The position numbers and the translations under genes are program-made. DNA of 12,481 nt, taken from NCBI GenBank assembly GCA_039928615.1, contig JBDSSS010000139.1:1-12481 (forward strand), given 5' to 3'. The notes below the pieces were generated by a model that saw only the letters and a list, made by a program, of their open reading frames with translations, was not told the DNA's origin and did not search any database. Within the stretch, counting starts at the first letter, position 1, and every line of letters starts with the position of its first letter. The DNA comes from JBDSSS01 sp039928615 (GTDB taxonomy: Bacteria; Actinomycetota; Actinomycetes; Actinomycetales; Dermatophilaceae). Below are positions 1 to 7,675 of the stretch, one piece after another.

Positions 1-1292
1 GCGAACAGCACCGACCGCTCGGGCGGGAACAGCTCGTGGGCAGGGGTGTGCATGCCGGCCTCGAACTCCTCGCGGAAGTACTGGACCGCGGAGGTGATCG
101 GGCTCGTCGCGGCGTCCCCGAGGGCGCAGAAGCTGCGCCCGAGGATGTTGTCACAGATGTCGACGAGCTTGTCGATGTCGTCCTGCGTGCCCTCACCGTT
201 CTCGATGCGGGTCATGATCTGGCGCAGCCACCACGTGCCCTCACGGCACGGGGTGCACTTGCCGCACGACTCGTGGGCGTAGAAGTCGGTCCAGCGCGAG
301 ACCGCGCGGACGACCGAGACGGTCTCGTCGAAGACCTGGAGCGCACGGGTGCCGAGCATCGAGCCCGCCGCCGCCACCGAGTCGAAGTCGAGTGGCACGT
401 CGAGGTGCTCCTCGGTGAAGATCGGGGTTGAGGAGCCGCCGGGCGTCCAGAACTTCAGTTTCCGGCCACCACGCATGCCGCCGGCCATCTCGACGAGCTC
501 GCGCATCGTGATGCCGAGCGGGGCCTCGAACTGGCCCGGGTTGGTCACGTGGCCGGACAGGCTGAAGATGCCGAACCCGGTCGACTTCTCGGTGCCCATG
601 CCCTTGAACCAGTCGGAGCCCTCGAGGATGATCCCGGGCACCGAGGCGATCGACTCGACGTTGTTGACCGACGTCGGGCGGGCGTAGAGGCCCGCGGCGC
701 CGGGGAACGGCGGCTTGAGGCGGGGCTGGCCGCGGCGACCCTCGAGCGAGTCGAGCAGCGCGGTCTCCTCGCCACAGATGTAGGCGCCGGCGCCGGCGTG
801 CACGGTGATCTCGACCGTGACGCCCTTGCCACCGACGTTGTCACCGAGGTGGCCCGCGGCGCGGGCCTCCTCGACGGCGCGGAGCAGCCGGCGGTAGACG
901 TGCACGACCTCGCCGCGCAGGTAGATGAAGGCATGCTCGCAACCGATGGCGTACGAGGAGATGGCCACCCCCTCGATGAGCGCGTGGGGGTTGGCCATCA
1001 TGAGCGGGACGTCCTTGCACGTCCCCGGCTCGGACTCGTCGGCGTTGACGACGAGGTAGCGGGGGCCGCCGTCGGGCGGGCTCATGAACGACCACTTGAG
1101 GCCAGTCGGGAAGCCGGCGCCGCCGCGGCCGCGGATGCTCGAGTCCTTGACGGCACCGAGCACCTCCGCCGGGGTCATCGCGAGCGCCTTCTCGAGCGCG
1201 CGGTAGCCGCCTTCGCGCTCGTAGGTGGCGAGGGTCCAGGACTGCGGGTCGTCCCAGAACTTCGTGAGGATCGGGGTGAGCTTGTCGGTCAC
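1..1292 (-). CDS. nuoF: NADH-quinone oxidoreductase subunit F (partial, 3' end outside window)
   Basis: This is the NADH-binding, FMN- and 4Fe-4S-carrying subunit of the peripheral arm of respiratory complex I. It oxidises NADH and passes electrons to the NuoE/NuoG iron-sulfur chain on the cytoplasmic side. The visible 430 residues include the glycine-rich GRGGAGFP nucleotide/FMN motif (about residues 55-62), NADESEPGTCKD (about 83-94), and the N3 cluster ligands SCGKCTPCREG (Cys343, 346, 349) with the fourth cysteine in FCALGD (Cys389). The family is usually about 430-450 residues, so only a short tail is missing. The GTG start at 1292 is chosen because it overlaps the nuoE stop as GTGA and has a GAAGGA ribosome binding site 7 bases upstream. 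Both features indicate translational coupling to nuoE, its structural partner. The reading frame is open to the window edge. Confidence 0.97.
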   Translation of the reverse strand, partial: MTDKLTPILTKFWDDPQSWTLATYEREGGYRALEKALAMTPAEVLGAVKDSSIRGRGGAGFPTGLKWSFMSPPDGGPRYLVVNADESEPGTCKDVPLMMANPHALIEGVAISSYAIGCEHAFIYLRGEVVHVYRRLLRAVEEARAAGHLGDNVGGKGVTVEITVHAGAGAYICGEETALLDSLEGRRGQPRLKPPFPGAAGLYARPTSVNNVESIASVPGIILEGSDWFKGMGTEKSTGFGIFSLSGHVTNPGQFEAPLGITMRELVEMAGGMRGGRKLKFWTPGGSSTPIFTEEHLDVPLDFDSVAAAGSMLGTRALQVFDETVSVVRAVSRWTDFYAHESCGKCTPCREGTWWLRQIMTRIENGEGTQDDIDKLVDICDNILGRSFCALGDAATSPITSAVQYFREEFEAGMHTPAHELFPPERSVLF

Positions 1293-2059
1293 GTCGCGTC
1301 CTTCCCGTCCGTGCGGCTGGAGCTGCTGCGGCTGGACCCGAGGGCGCCGGCGCCCTCGGGGGCGACCCAGCCGTTGTCCTTGGCGATGCGCAGCCCGAGG
1401 AGCGAGGCCGGTCCGGCCCCGACGCCCTCGTCGGCGTGCCCGTCGTTGAAGCCCGCGAGCACCCGCGAGACCTCCTTGAAGCTGCAGACCCGGTCGGCGC
1501 CGCGCGTGGGCGCGACGTCCTTGCCGGCCCGGAGGTCGTCGACGAGCTGGACCGTCGACTCCGGGGTCTGGTTGTCGAAGAACTCCCAGTTGGTCATCAC
1601 GACCGGGGCGTAGTCGCACGCCGCGTTGCACTCGATCCGCTCGAGGGTGACGACGCCGTCGTCCGTCGTCTCGTCGTGGCCGACGCCGAGGTGGTCCGAG
1701 ACCGTGTCCCAGATCTGGTCGCCGCCCATGATCGCGCAGAGCGTGTTGGTGCACACTCCGACGGTGTATGTGCCGTTGGGGTGGCGCTTGTACTGGGTGT
1801 AGAAGGTCGCGACCCCGCTCACCTCGGCCTCGGTGAGGTCGAGGACCTCGGCGCAGAAGGTGATGCCCCGCCCGGCGACGTAGCCGTCGACGGACTGGAC
1901 GAGGTGGAGGAGCGGCAGCAGCGCCGACCGCCTCTGCGGGTAGCGGGCGATGACCTCCGCCGCGTCGACGTGGAGCTGCGCGAGCACGTCCGTGGGGAAC
2001 GGCTCCTTCGACTCCGCGCTGACGGTGAAGTAGCCGGACGCGTCATGAGCTCCGCTCAT
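1289..2059 (-). CDS. nuoE: NADH-quinone oxidoreductase subunit E (24 kDa, 2Fe-2S)
   Basis: This is the thioredoxin-like ferredoxin subunit of complex I, which carries the N1a 2Fe-2S cluster and sits on NuoF. The 256-residue product has the cluster ligands in the family pattern: Cys103 and Cys108 in GVCTNTLC, then Cys144 and Cys148 in ECNAAC. A helical N-terminal part precedes them, and a tail of about 70 residues rich in Ala, Gly and Ser follows, as is usual in actinobacterial NuoE. The ATG at 2059 is preferred: GAAAGGAAA lies just upstream, and the ATG overlaps the stop of the small upstream ORF as ATGA. A longer in-frame start at 2173 would add 38 basic residues encoded by the palindromic element and would overlap the nuoD end, so I reject it. 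The 3' end overlaps the nuoF GTG start. Confidence 0.96.
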   Translation of the reverse strand: MSGAHDASGYFTVSAESKEPFPTDVLAQLHVDAAEVIARYPQRRSALLPLLHLVQSVDGYVAGRGITFCAEVLDLTEAEVSGVATFYTQYKRHPNGTYTVGVCTNTLCAIMGGDQIWDTVSDHLGVGHDETTDDGVVTLERIECNAACDYAPVVMTNWEFFDNQTPESTVQLVDDLRAGKDVAPTRGADRVCSFKEVSRVLAGFNDGHADEGVGAGPASLLGLRIAKDNGWVAPEGAGALGSSRSSSSRTDGKDAT

Positions 2060-2159
2060 CGGTTTTCCTTTCGCGCAACGACGTGCGTTCCGGTCCGCCC
2101 ACGCGGAGCGTGGGACCCAACTCGCTGGCGCTCGCTGCGATCCTCGCGCACTGTTGCGC

Positions 2160-2167
<8 letters not shown>
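2053..2167. repeat. MIRU-like palindromic element with 11-bp flanking direct repeats
   Basis: The 11-mer CGCTCATCGGT occurs at 2053-2063 and again at 2157-2167, giving a 104-bp unit. Inside it, the outer inverted repeat pairs GCGCAAC-gac-GTGCG (2073-2087) with CGCAC-t-GTTGCGC (2147-2159). A central hairpin pairs CCCACGC (2098-2104) with GCGTGGG (2108-2114), and CTCGCTG occurs twice (2121-2127, 2131-2137). Each direct repeat contains the ATGA overlap of a gene junction. Removing one unit would fuse nuoD and nuoE through a plain ATGA overlap, like the other tight junctions of this operon. This suggests an insertion with target duplication. An ordinary structured spacer is the alternative. Confidence 0.6.
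2056..2163 (-). CDS. Small 35-residue ORF between nuoD and nuoE, encoded within a palindromic element
   Basis: A 35-codon ORF exactly fills the gap between nuoD and nuoE. Its ATG overlaps the nuoD stop as ATGA (2160-2163), and its TGA overlaps the nuoE ATG as ATGA (2056-2059). A strong ribosome binding site, GGGAGGTG, lies in the last codons of nuoD. The product would be a very basic, low-complexity peptide (MSATVREDRS... ending ARKENR) with no family I recognise. The same DNA forms nested inverted repeats between 11-bp direct repeats. The ORF may therefore serve mainly to carry ribosomes across an inserted element and keep nuoE coupled, as proposed for mycobacterial MIRU units. The layout is directly visible. 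Whether the peptide has a function, or is stable, is unknown. Confidence 0.5.
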
Positions 2168-3559
<1,392 letters not shown>

Positions 3560-3560
<1 letters not shown>

Positions 3561-4339
3561 CAGTTGTACGACCTCCGCTGGTCCGGCGGCGGGACCGTGG
3601 CCCCCTTGTACTCGACGGGGATTCCGCCGAGGGGGTAGTCCTTCCGCTGCGGGTGGCCCGGCCAGTCGTCGGGCATGAGGATCCGGGTCAGGGCCGGGTG
3701 TCCGTCGAACTCGATCCCGAACATGTCCCACGTCTCGCGCTCGTGCCAGTCGTTGGCGGGATACACCGAGACGATGGACTGGATGTGGCGGTCGTCGTCG
3801 GGGCAGGAGACCTCGAGCCGGACGCGCCGACCTGCGTGGGTGATCGAGAGCAGGTGGTAGACCGCGTGCAGCTCCTCGCCGACGCGGTCCGGGTAGTGCA
3901 CGCCGGAGACCCCGGTGCACATCTCGAAGCGCAGCGCGGGGTCGTCGCGCATGACCTGGGCGACCTGGCGCAGGTGGTGGCGCTGCACGTGGATGGTCAT
4001 CTCGTCGCGGTCGACGACGACGTCGCGGACCGCCTCGGCATACGAGGCCGTGCCGCCGACGAGCGCGCGCTCGAGGTGGTCGGCGATCTCGTCGAAGTAG
4101 CCGCCGTAGGGCCGCTGGGCGGCGCCGGCGACGAGGATCGGACGCTGCAGACCGGCATACCCCGTCGTGTCACCGCCCTGGGTGACGCCGAACATGCCGG
4201 TGCGCATCCCGACGAGCTGGGGCTCGGAGACCCCGGCCTCGCGGCGCAGCTCGATCTCGGCGGGCGTGAGGCCGGAGGTCTGGTCGGTCGTCGTGTCCTC
4301 CCCGGCCGCGGGCTTCTTGAGGTCGTCCTTCTCCGTCAC
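3560..4339 (-). CDS. nuoC: NADH-quinone oxidoreductase subunit C (30 kDa)
   Basis: This is a structural subunit of the complex I connecting module that packs against NuoD and NuoB and has no cofactor of its own. The 259-residue product has an acidic, Thr-rich N-terminal extension of about 60 residues (EKDDLKKPAAGEDTTTDQ), then the conserved domain. That domain contains the signature HERETWDMFGIEFDGHP and ends with LMPDDWPGHPQRKDYPLGG, the classic 30-kDa subunit motif. It is a stand-alone gene, not fused to nuoD. The GTG start at 4339 overlaps the nuoB stop as GTGA with AAGGGG upstream. The stop shares one base with the nuoD ATG. The strict overlaps on both sides imply equimolar, coupled translation. 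A GTG start and an N-terminal extension of this kind are normal in high-GC actinobacteria. Confidence 0.96.
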
Positions 4340-4890
4340 GCGAGGAGCCCCTTCATCTGGTGGGTCGGGGTCGCCGAGAGGGCCGCGGCCTCGGCCGCCT
4401 TGGCGGCGTTGACGCGGTTGACGCCGAGCGGGGTGCTCTCGATCTGGTGGTGCAGCTCGATGATCGCGTTGAGCAGCATCTGCGGGCGCGGCGGGCAGCC
4501 CGGCAGGTAGATGTCGACCGGGATGATGTGGTCGACGCCTTGGACGATCGCGTAGTTGTTGAACATGCCGCCCGAGCTGGCGCAGACGCCCATCGAGATG
4601 ACCCACTTGGGGTTGGGCATCTGGTCGTAGACCTGGCGCACGACGGGGGCCATCTTCTGGCTGACGCGGCCGGCCACGATCATCAGGTCGGCCTGGCGCG
4701 GCGTCGCGGAGAACCGCTCCATGCCGAAGCGGGCGATGTCGTAGTCGGGGGTGCCGACAGCCATCATCTCGATCGCGCAGCACGCGAGACCGAACGTCGC
4801 GGGCCAGATCGAGGCCTTGCGCATGTAGCCGGCAAGGCCCTCGACCGTCGAGAGCATGAAGCCGGCGGGGAGCTTCTCTTCGAGACCCAT
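4336..4890 (-). CDS. nuoB: NADH-quinone oxidoreductase subunit B (20 kDa, N2 cluster)
   Basis: This subunit carries the terminal 4Fe-4S cluster N2, which hands electrons to quinone in the cavity shared with NuoD. The 184-residue protein shows the unusual vicinal cysteine pair in GLACCAIE (Cys37-Cys38), Cys103 in GVCASSGG and Cys132 in LPGCPPRP, which together form the complete N2 ligand set. The segment FSATPRQADLMIVAG is also diagnostic. The Ala-rich C-terminal tail is lineage-typical. The ATG at 4890 lies 9 bases after the nuoA stop, with an AAGGAG ribosome binding site that overlaps the nuoA TAA. The stop overlaps the nuoC GTG as GTGA. I see no truncation or frame disruption. Confidence 0.97.
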   Translation of the reverse strand: MGLEEKLPAGFMLSTVEGLAGYMRKASIWPATFGLACCAIEMMAVGTPDYDIARFGMERFSATPRQADLMIVAGRVSQKMAPVVRQVYDQMPNPKWVISMGVCASSGGMFNNYAIVQGVDHIIPVDIYLPGCPPRPQMLLNAIIELHHQIESTPLGVNRVNAAKAAEAAALSATPTHQMKGLLA

Positions 4891-4899
4891 GGTTTCTCC

Positions 4900-5262
4900 T
4901 TAGTCCCAGTCCAGCCCGCCGCGACGCCAGACGTAGGCGTAGGCGACGAAGACCGTGAGGATGAACAGGACCATCTCGATGAGCGCGAAGAGGCCCAGCT
5001 TGTTGAAGGCGACCGCGAAGGGGTAGAGGAACACCGATTCGATGTCGAAGATGATGAAGAGCATCGCCGTCAGGTAGTACTTGATCGGGACGCGGCCTCC
5101 ACCGGCGGCCTGCGGAGTCGGCTGGATGCCGCACTCGTAGGCCTCGAGCTTGGCGCGGTTGTAGCGCTTCGGGCCCACGACGAGGGACGTGCCGACCGAC
5201 AACGCGGCGAACGCGAAGCCCAGGCCCAGCATGAACAGAATCGGGACGTAGGGCTGGTTCAT
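4900..5262 (-). CDS. nuoA: NADH-quinone oxidoreductase subunit A (membrane subunit)
   Basis: This small membrane subunit of complex I lies near the quinone channel, at the junction of the arms. The 120 residues contain three hydrophobic segments (about 7-29, 62-84 and 89-111). The conserved loop YECG (42-45) is present, as is FDIESVFLYPF at the second helix with its acidic residues Asp73 and Glu75. The C-terminus GLDWD is typical of the family. It is the first gene of the operon. The ATG at 5262 has AAGGGAAG about 9 bases upstream, and a closer GAAGG abuts the start. The 331-base region before it holds the promoter and the Rex operator, so this is where the operon is likely controlled. Confidence 0.97.
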   Translation of the reverse strand: MNQPYVPILFMLGLGFAFAALSVGTSLVVGPKRYNRAKLEAYECGIQPTPQAAGGGRVPIKYYLTAMLFIIFDIESVFLYPFAVAFNKLGLFALIEMVLFILTVFVAYAYVWRRGGLDWD

Positions 5263-5454
5263 CCTTCGTCACTTCCCTTTCGGTCACGGCGGACGCTCGG
5301 CGCACCCATCCTAGGGGCGAGCCCGACGGACGCGCTCGGAGTCGCTCCCGGGCACACCTGCCCCCGGACCGTGGCGCCGACAGCGCTCGACCTGCTCATG
5401 TCTCCCCGCATCGTCCGGCCCGAGGGCCGCTTGTGAAGCACTTCACGAACTACC
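5263..5454 (-). other. 5' leader of the nuo operon
   Basis: If the promoter at 5461-5490 is used, about 190 bases are transcribed before nuoA. The leader starts with the Rex operator, followed by a short GC hairpin (CGGCC/GGCCG around 5417-5430). I recognise no riboswitch. A 60-codon open frame (GTG at 5441, stop at 5259) ends in an ATGA overlap with nuoA. Its third codon positions become AT-rich near the end and it resembles no known protein, so I do not call it a gene. A possible second -10 (TAGGAT, around 5305-5310) lies closer to nuoA but has no convincing -35. Confidence 0.45.
5431..5448. promoter_or_regulatory. Rex operator (redox-sensing repressor site) upstream of nuoA
   Basis: The sequence TTGTGAAGCACTTCACGA matches the Rex consensus TTGTGAAnnnnTTCACAA at 13 of its 14 fixed positions. 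The site lies about 6-24 bases downstream of the predicted nuo transcription start, which suits repression. Rex is a Rossmann-fold repressor that senses the NADH/NAD+ ratio, and in Streptomyces coelicolor it is known to control the nuo operon. High NADH would therefore derepress complex I here. The rex gene is not in the window. Confidence 0.8.
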
Positions 5455-5460
5455 TGTCGG

Positions 5461-5490
5461 AGTCTATTCCCGCACTTTCGCCCTTGTCAG
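5461..5490 (-). promoter_or_regulatory. Predicted nuo operon promoter
   Basis: On the minus strand, CTGACA (5485-5490, one mismatch to TTGACA) is followed by 18 bases and then TAGACT (5461-5466), which fits the actinobacterial -10 pattern TAnnnT. The predicted start is near 5454. The stretch is the most AT-rich part of the intergenic region and sits between an iron-box-like site upstream and the Rex operator downstream. Confidence 0.6.
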
Positions 5491-5491
5491 A

Positions 5492-5510
5492 TGAGGCATG
5501 CCTAACCTGA
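5492..5510. promoter_or_regulatory. Candidate DtxR/IdeR iron box
   Basis: TGAGGCATGCCTAACCTGA matches the 19-bp DtxR-family consensus TTAGGTTAGCCTAACCTAA at 14 positions. The right half (GCCTAACCT) matches exactly, and the core AGGCATGCCT is a perfect palindrome. It lies one base upstream of the predicted -35 of the nuo promoter. In mycobacteria, IdeR sites in such an upstream position can activate transcription, which would make sense for an operon encoding many Fe-S proteins. Binding and the sign of regulation are inferred. Confidence 0.45.
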
Positions 5511-5532
5511 CCCCGGATCCGCGGGGAATCCG

Positions 5533-5552
5533 ACGGGAGACGGTCTCCCCGT
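5533..5552 (-). terminator. Hairpin downstream of menG, possible terminator
   Basis: ACGGGAGA pairs with TCTCCC-c-GT around a CGG loop (8 pairs with one bulged C), about 40 bases after the menG stop. There is no U-tract in the minus-strand RNA, so it is not a classic intrinsic terminator, but many actinobacterial terminators lack one. It would separate menG transcription from the nuo promoter, which reads in the same direction. Confidence 0.35.
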
Positions 5553-5591
5553 GGTCGCCCCGTGGTCGCCCCGTGGTTGCTCACGTGGTCG
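5547..5591. repeat. 11-bp tandem repeat (three copies plus a degenerate fourth)
   Basis: CCCCGTGGTCG at 5547-5557 is repeated exactly at 5558-5568. It recurs with one change at 5569-5579, and a diverged copy follows at 5580-5591. The array begins right after the menG stop codon as read on the minus strand and overlaps the right arm of the hairpin. It may vary in copy number between strains. I see no coding role. Confidence 0.6.
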
Positions 5592-5593
5592 GG

Positions 5594-6286
5594 TCAGCGC
5601 TTCACCGCGGTGTGCAGCGCGACGACGCCGCCCGTGAGGTTGGTCCAGCCGACTTGGCTCCACCCGGCCGCCTCGACGGTGCGGGCGAGCTCGCCCTGCG
5701 GCGGCCAGGCCCGGATCGACTCTGCGAGGTAGACGTAGGACTCCGGGTCGGAGGAGGTCCGGCGCGCCACGCTCGGCAGGGCCCTCATGAGGTAGTTGGT
5801 GTAGACGGTGCGGAACGCCTTGTTGACCGGCTGGCTGAACTCGCAGACGACGAGGCGGCCCCCGGGCCGGGTCACCCGGAGGAACTCCCGCAGCGCGACG
5901 GCCGGGTCGGCGACGTTGCGCAGCCCGAAGCTCATCGTGACGACGTCGAAGCTGGCGTCGGCGAACGGCAGGCGCATCGCGTCGGCCGCGGTGAACGCCA
6001 TGTCCGGACGCCGCCGGCGCCCGACGCGGAGCATGCCGAGCGAGAAGTCGGCGGGGACGACCTCGATCTCCTGGTCGGCCCACGGCTCGCTCGAGGTCCC
6101 GGTGCCGGCAGCGATGTCGAGGATCCGCTCCCCCGGCTCCGCGGCCACCTTCGTGACGACCGCCCGGCGCCACAGCCGGTCCTGCCCGAGGGAGAGCACG
6201 TCGTTGGTGACGTCGTACTTCTCGGCCACGGTGTCGAACATCGAGGCGACGTCGACGGGCTTCTTGTCCAGCTGTGCACGCGTCAT
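5594..6286 (-). CDS. menG: Demethylmenaquinone methyltransferase
   Basis: This enzyme catalyses the last step of menaquinone synthesis, the SAM-dependent C-methylation of demethylmenaquinone at the membrane surface. The 230-residue protein carries the UbiE/COQ5 signature around residues 24-39 (Tyr24, Asp25, Asn28-Asp29, Ser32, Gly34, Arg37, Trp39). It also has the SAM-binding glycine motif ILDIAAGTGTSS (about 55-66), the FGLRNV segment (120-125), RVTRPGG (137-143), and an ending NLTGGVVALH typical of actinobacterial members. The ATG at 6286 is chosen because the MTRAQLDKKP start aligns with the family. Upstream frames are open but lack family similarity. An AGGA lies 7 bases upstream, within GAGGAT, which could instead be a -10 element. 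The gene is divergent from menF, and a ubiquinone role is unlikely in this setting. Confidence 0.94.
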   Translation of the reverse strand: MTRAQLDKKPVDVASMFDTVAEKYDVTNDVLSLGQDRLWRRAVVTKVAAEPGERILDIAAGTGTSSEPWADQEIEVVPADFSLGMLRVGRRRRPDMAFTAADAMRLPFADASFDVVTMSFGLRNVADPAVALREFLRVTRPGGRLVVCEFSQPVNKAFRTVYTNYLMRALPSVARRTSSDPESYVYLAESIRAWPPQGELARTVEAAGWSQVGWTNLTGGVVALHTAVKR

Positions 6287-6361
6287 GGAGCCATCCTCGC
6301 ACCCGCCGCGACCCGGGGCTCGGGTGGCGGTGACGTGGATGCCGGCGCACCCCGGCGGTCG

Positions 6362-6367
6362 TAGCAT
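6362..6367 (+). promoter_or_regulatory. -10 element of a probable leaderless menF-menD promoter
   Basis: TAGCAT fits the actinobacterial TAnnnT pattern and ends 8 bases before the menF ATG at 6376. The transcript would start at or within a base or two of the start codon. The only ribosome-binding-like sequence is a weak AGG that would fall outside or at the very end of such an RNA. I see no clear -35. Confidence 0.45.
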
Positions 6368-6375
6368 TGCAGGCG

Positions 6376-7668
6376 ATGTCCTCGATCCCCGCTCCGGACG
6401 ACAGGCCGGGCCTCGGCCAGTCGGTCGTCGTCCGGACGGTGCCGCTGCCCGACAGCGCGGCCCTGCTGTCCTACCTCCCTGCGGACACCTCGCCCGACGA
6501 CCTCCACTCGTGGGTGCGCCGGGGCGAGGGTCTCGTCGGCTGGGGCCGCGCCCTGACCTTCGAGGCCTCGGGAGCCGACCGGTTCGTGGCCGCCGAGGCG
6601 TGGTGGCGCGACGTGGCCGCGCGTGGGGTCGTCCGTGACGAGGTGGGCGTGCCCGGCACGGGCCTCGTGTGCTTCGGATCCTTCCCCTTCGCCGACGACT
6701 CCGCCGAGTCGGCCCGGCTCGTCGTGCCTCGGACGATCATCGGCCGCCGCGACGGGGTGTCGTGGCTGACGACGGTGAGCCTCGACCCGCAGCTGACCCT
6801 CCTCGAGCCGCCCGTCGTGGCCGCCGACCCCGAGCCTCCCGGGCTCGTGGCCTTCGCCGACGGCGCCGTCTCGCCCGCCGACTACGCCCACGCCGTCGCG
6901 GCCGCGGTGACCCGGATCAGCGCGGGCGAGCTCGACAAGGTCGTCCTCGCCCGCGACCTGCTCGCGACCGCCTCGCGGCCGATCGACCCGCGCTGGGTGC
7001 TGCGCCGGCTCGCGGAGCGCTACGCCAACACGTGGGTCTTCAGCGTCGCCGGCCTCGTCGGTGCGACGCCCGAGCTGCTCGTGCGCCGCGACCAGGGCCT
7101 GATCACCTCGCGGGTCCTCGCGGGCACGATCCGCCGCACCGGTGACGACGAGCACGACCTCGCGCTCGCCGCCTCGCTGGCCCGGTCGTCCAAGGACCTC
7201 GAGGAGCACGAGTACGCCGTGCGCTCGGTCGCCGACGCCCTCGCCCCGCACTGCTCGTCGATGAACGTGCCCGAGGCGCCCTTCGTCCTGCACCTGCCCA
7301 ACGTCATGCACCTCGCGACCGACGTCGCCGCCGTGAGCTCCGACGACGCGACCTCGCTCGCGCTCGCCGCCGCGCTCCACCCGTCGGCGGCGGTGGGCGG
7401 CACCCCCACCGACACGGCCCTGCGCCTCATCGCCGACCTCGAGCAGATGGACCGCGGCCGGTATGCCGGTCCCGTCGGCTGGATGGACGCGCGCGGTGAC
7501 GGCGCCTGGGGCATCGCCCTGCGCAGCGGCGCCCTCGACCCCGCCGACCCCACCCAGATCCGGCTCTACGCCGGGTGCGGCATCGTCGCCGGCTCCGACC
7601 CCGAGTCCGAGGTCGCCGAGTCGAGCGCCAAGCTCATCCCGATGCGCGACGCCCTCGCGAGCGACTGA
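6376..7668 (+). CDS. menF: Isochorismate synthase
   Basis: It converts chorismate to isochorismate, the entry step of the MenFD route to menaquinone, using Mg2+ in the cytoplasm. The 430-residue protein is a chorismate-binding enzyme. It has GELDKVVLARD (184-194) with the general-base Lys188, then GATPELL (229-235), SRVLAGTIRR (245-254), and KDLEEHEYAV (273-282). The C-terminal motifs are LHPSAAVGGTP (335-343), DRGRYAGPVGW (359-369) and LYAGCGIVAGSD (398-408). A dedicated EntC (siderophore) role is possible by family, but the adjacent menD argues for menaquinone. The ATG at 6376 follows a -10 motif closely. A TTG at 6367 in the same frame would lie inside that motif and is rejected. menD follows after 7 bases, so the two form an operon. 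Confidence 0.95.
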   Translation: MSSIPAPDDRPGLGQSVVVRTVPLPDSAALLSYLPADTSPDDLHSWVRRGEGLVGWGRALTFEASGADRFVAAEAWWRDVAARGVVRDEVGVPGTGLVCFGSFPFADDSAESARLVVPRTIIGRRDGVSWLTTVSLDPQLTLLEPPVVAADPEPPGLVAFADGAVSPADYAHAVAAAVTRISAGELDKVVLARDLLATASRPIDPRWVLRRLAERYANTWVFSVAGLVGATPELLVRRDQGLITSRVLAGTIRRTGDDEHDLALAASLARSSKDLEEHEYAVRSVADALAPHCSSMNVPEAPFVLHLPNVMHLATDVAAVSSDDATSLALAAALHPSAAVGGTPTDTALRLIADLEQMDRGRYAGPVGWMDARGDGAWGIALRSGALDPADPTQIRLYAGCGIVAGSDPESEVAESSAKLIPMRDALASD

Positions 7669-7675
7669 GCCGGCG

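Noticed and set aside
6299..6326. CACCCG/CGGGTG inverted repeat in the menG/menF divergent region
   Set aside because: Short GC-only arms with a 16-base spacer are expected by chance at this base composition.
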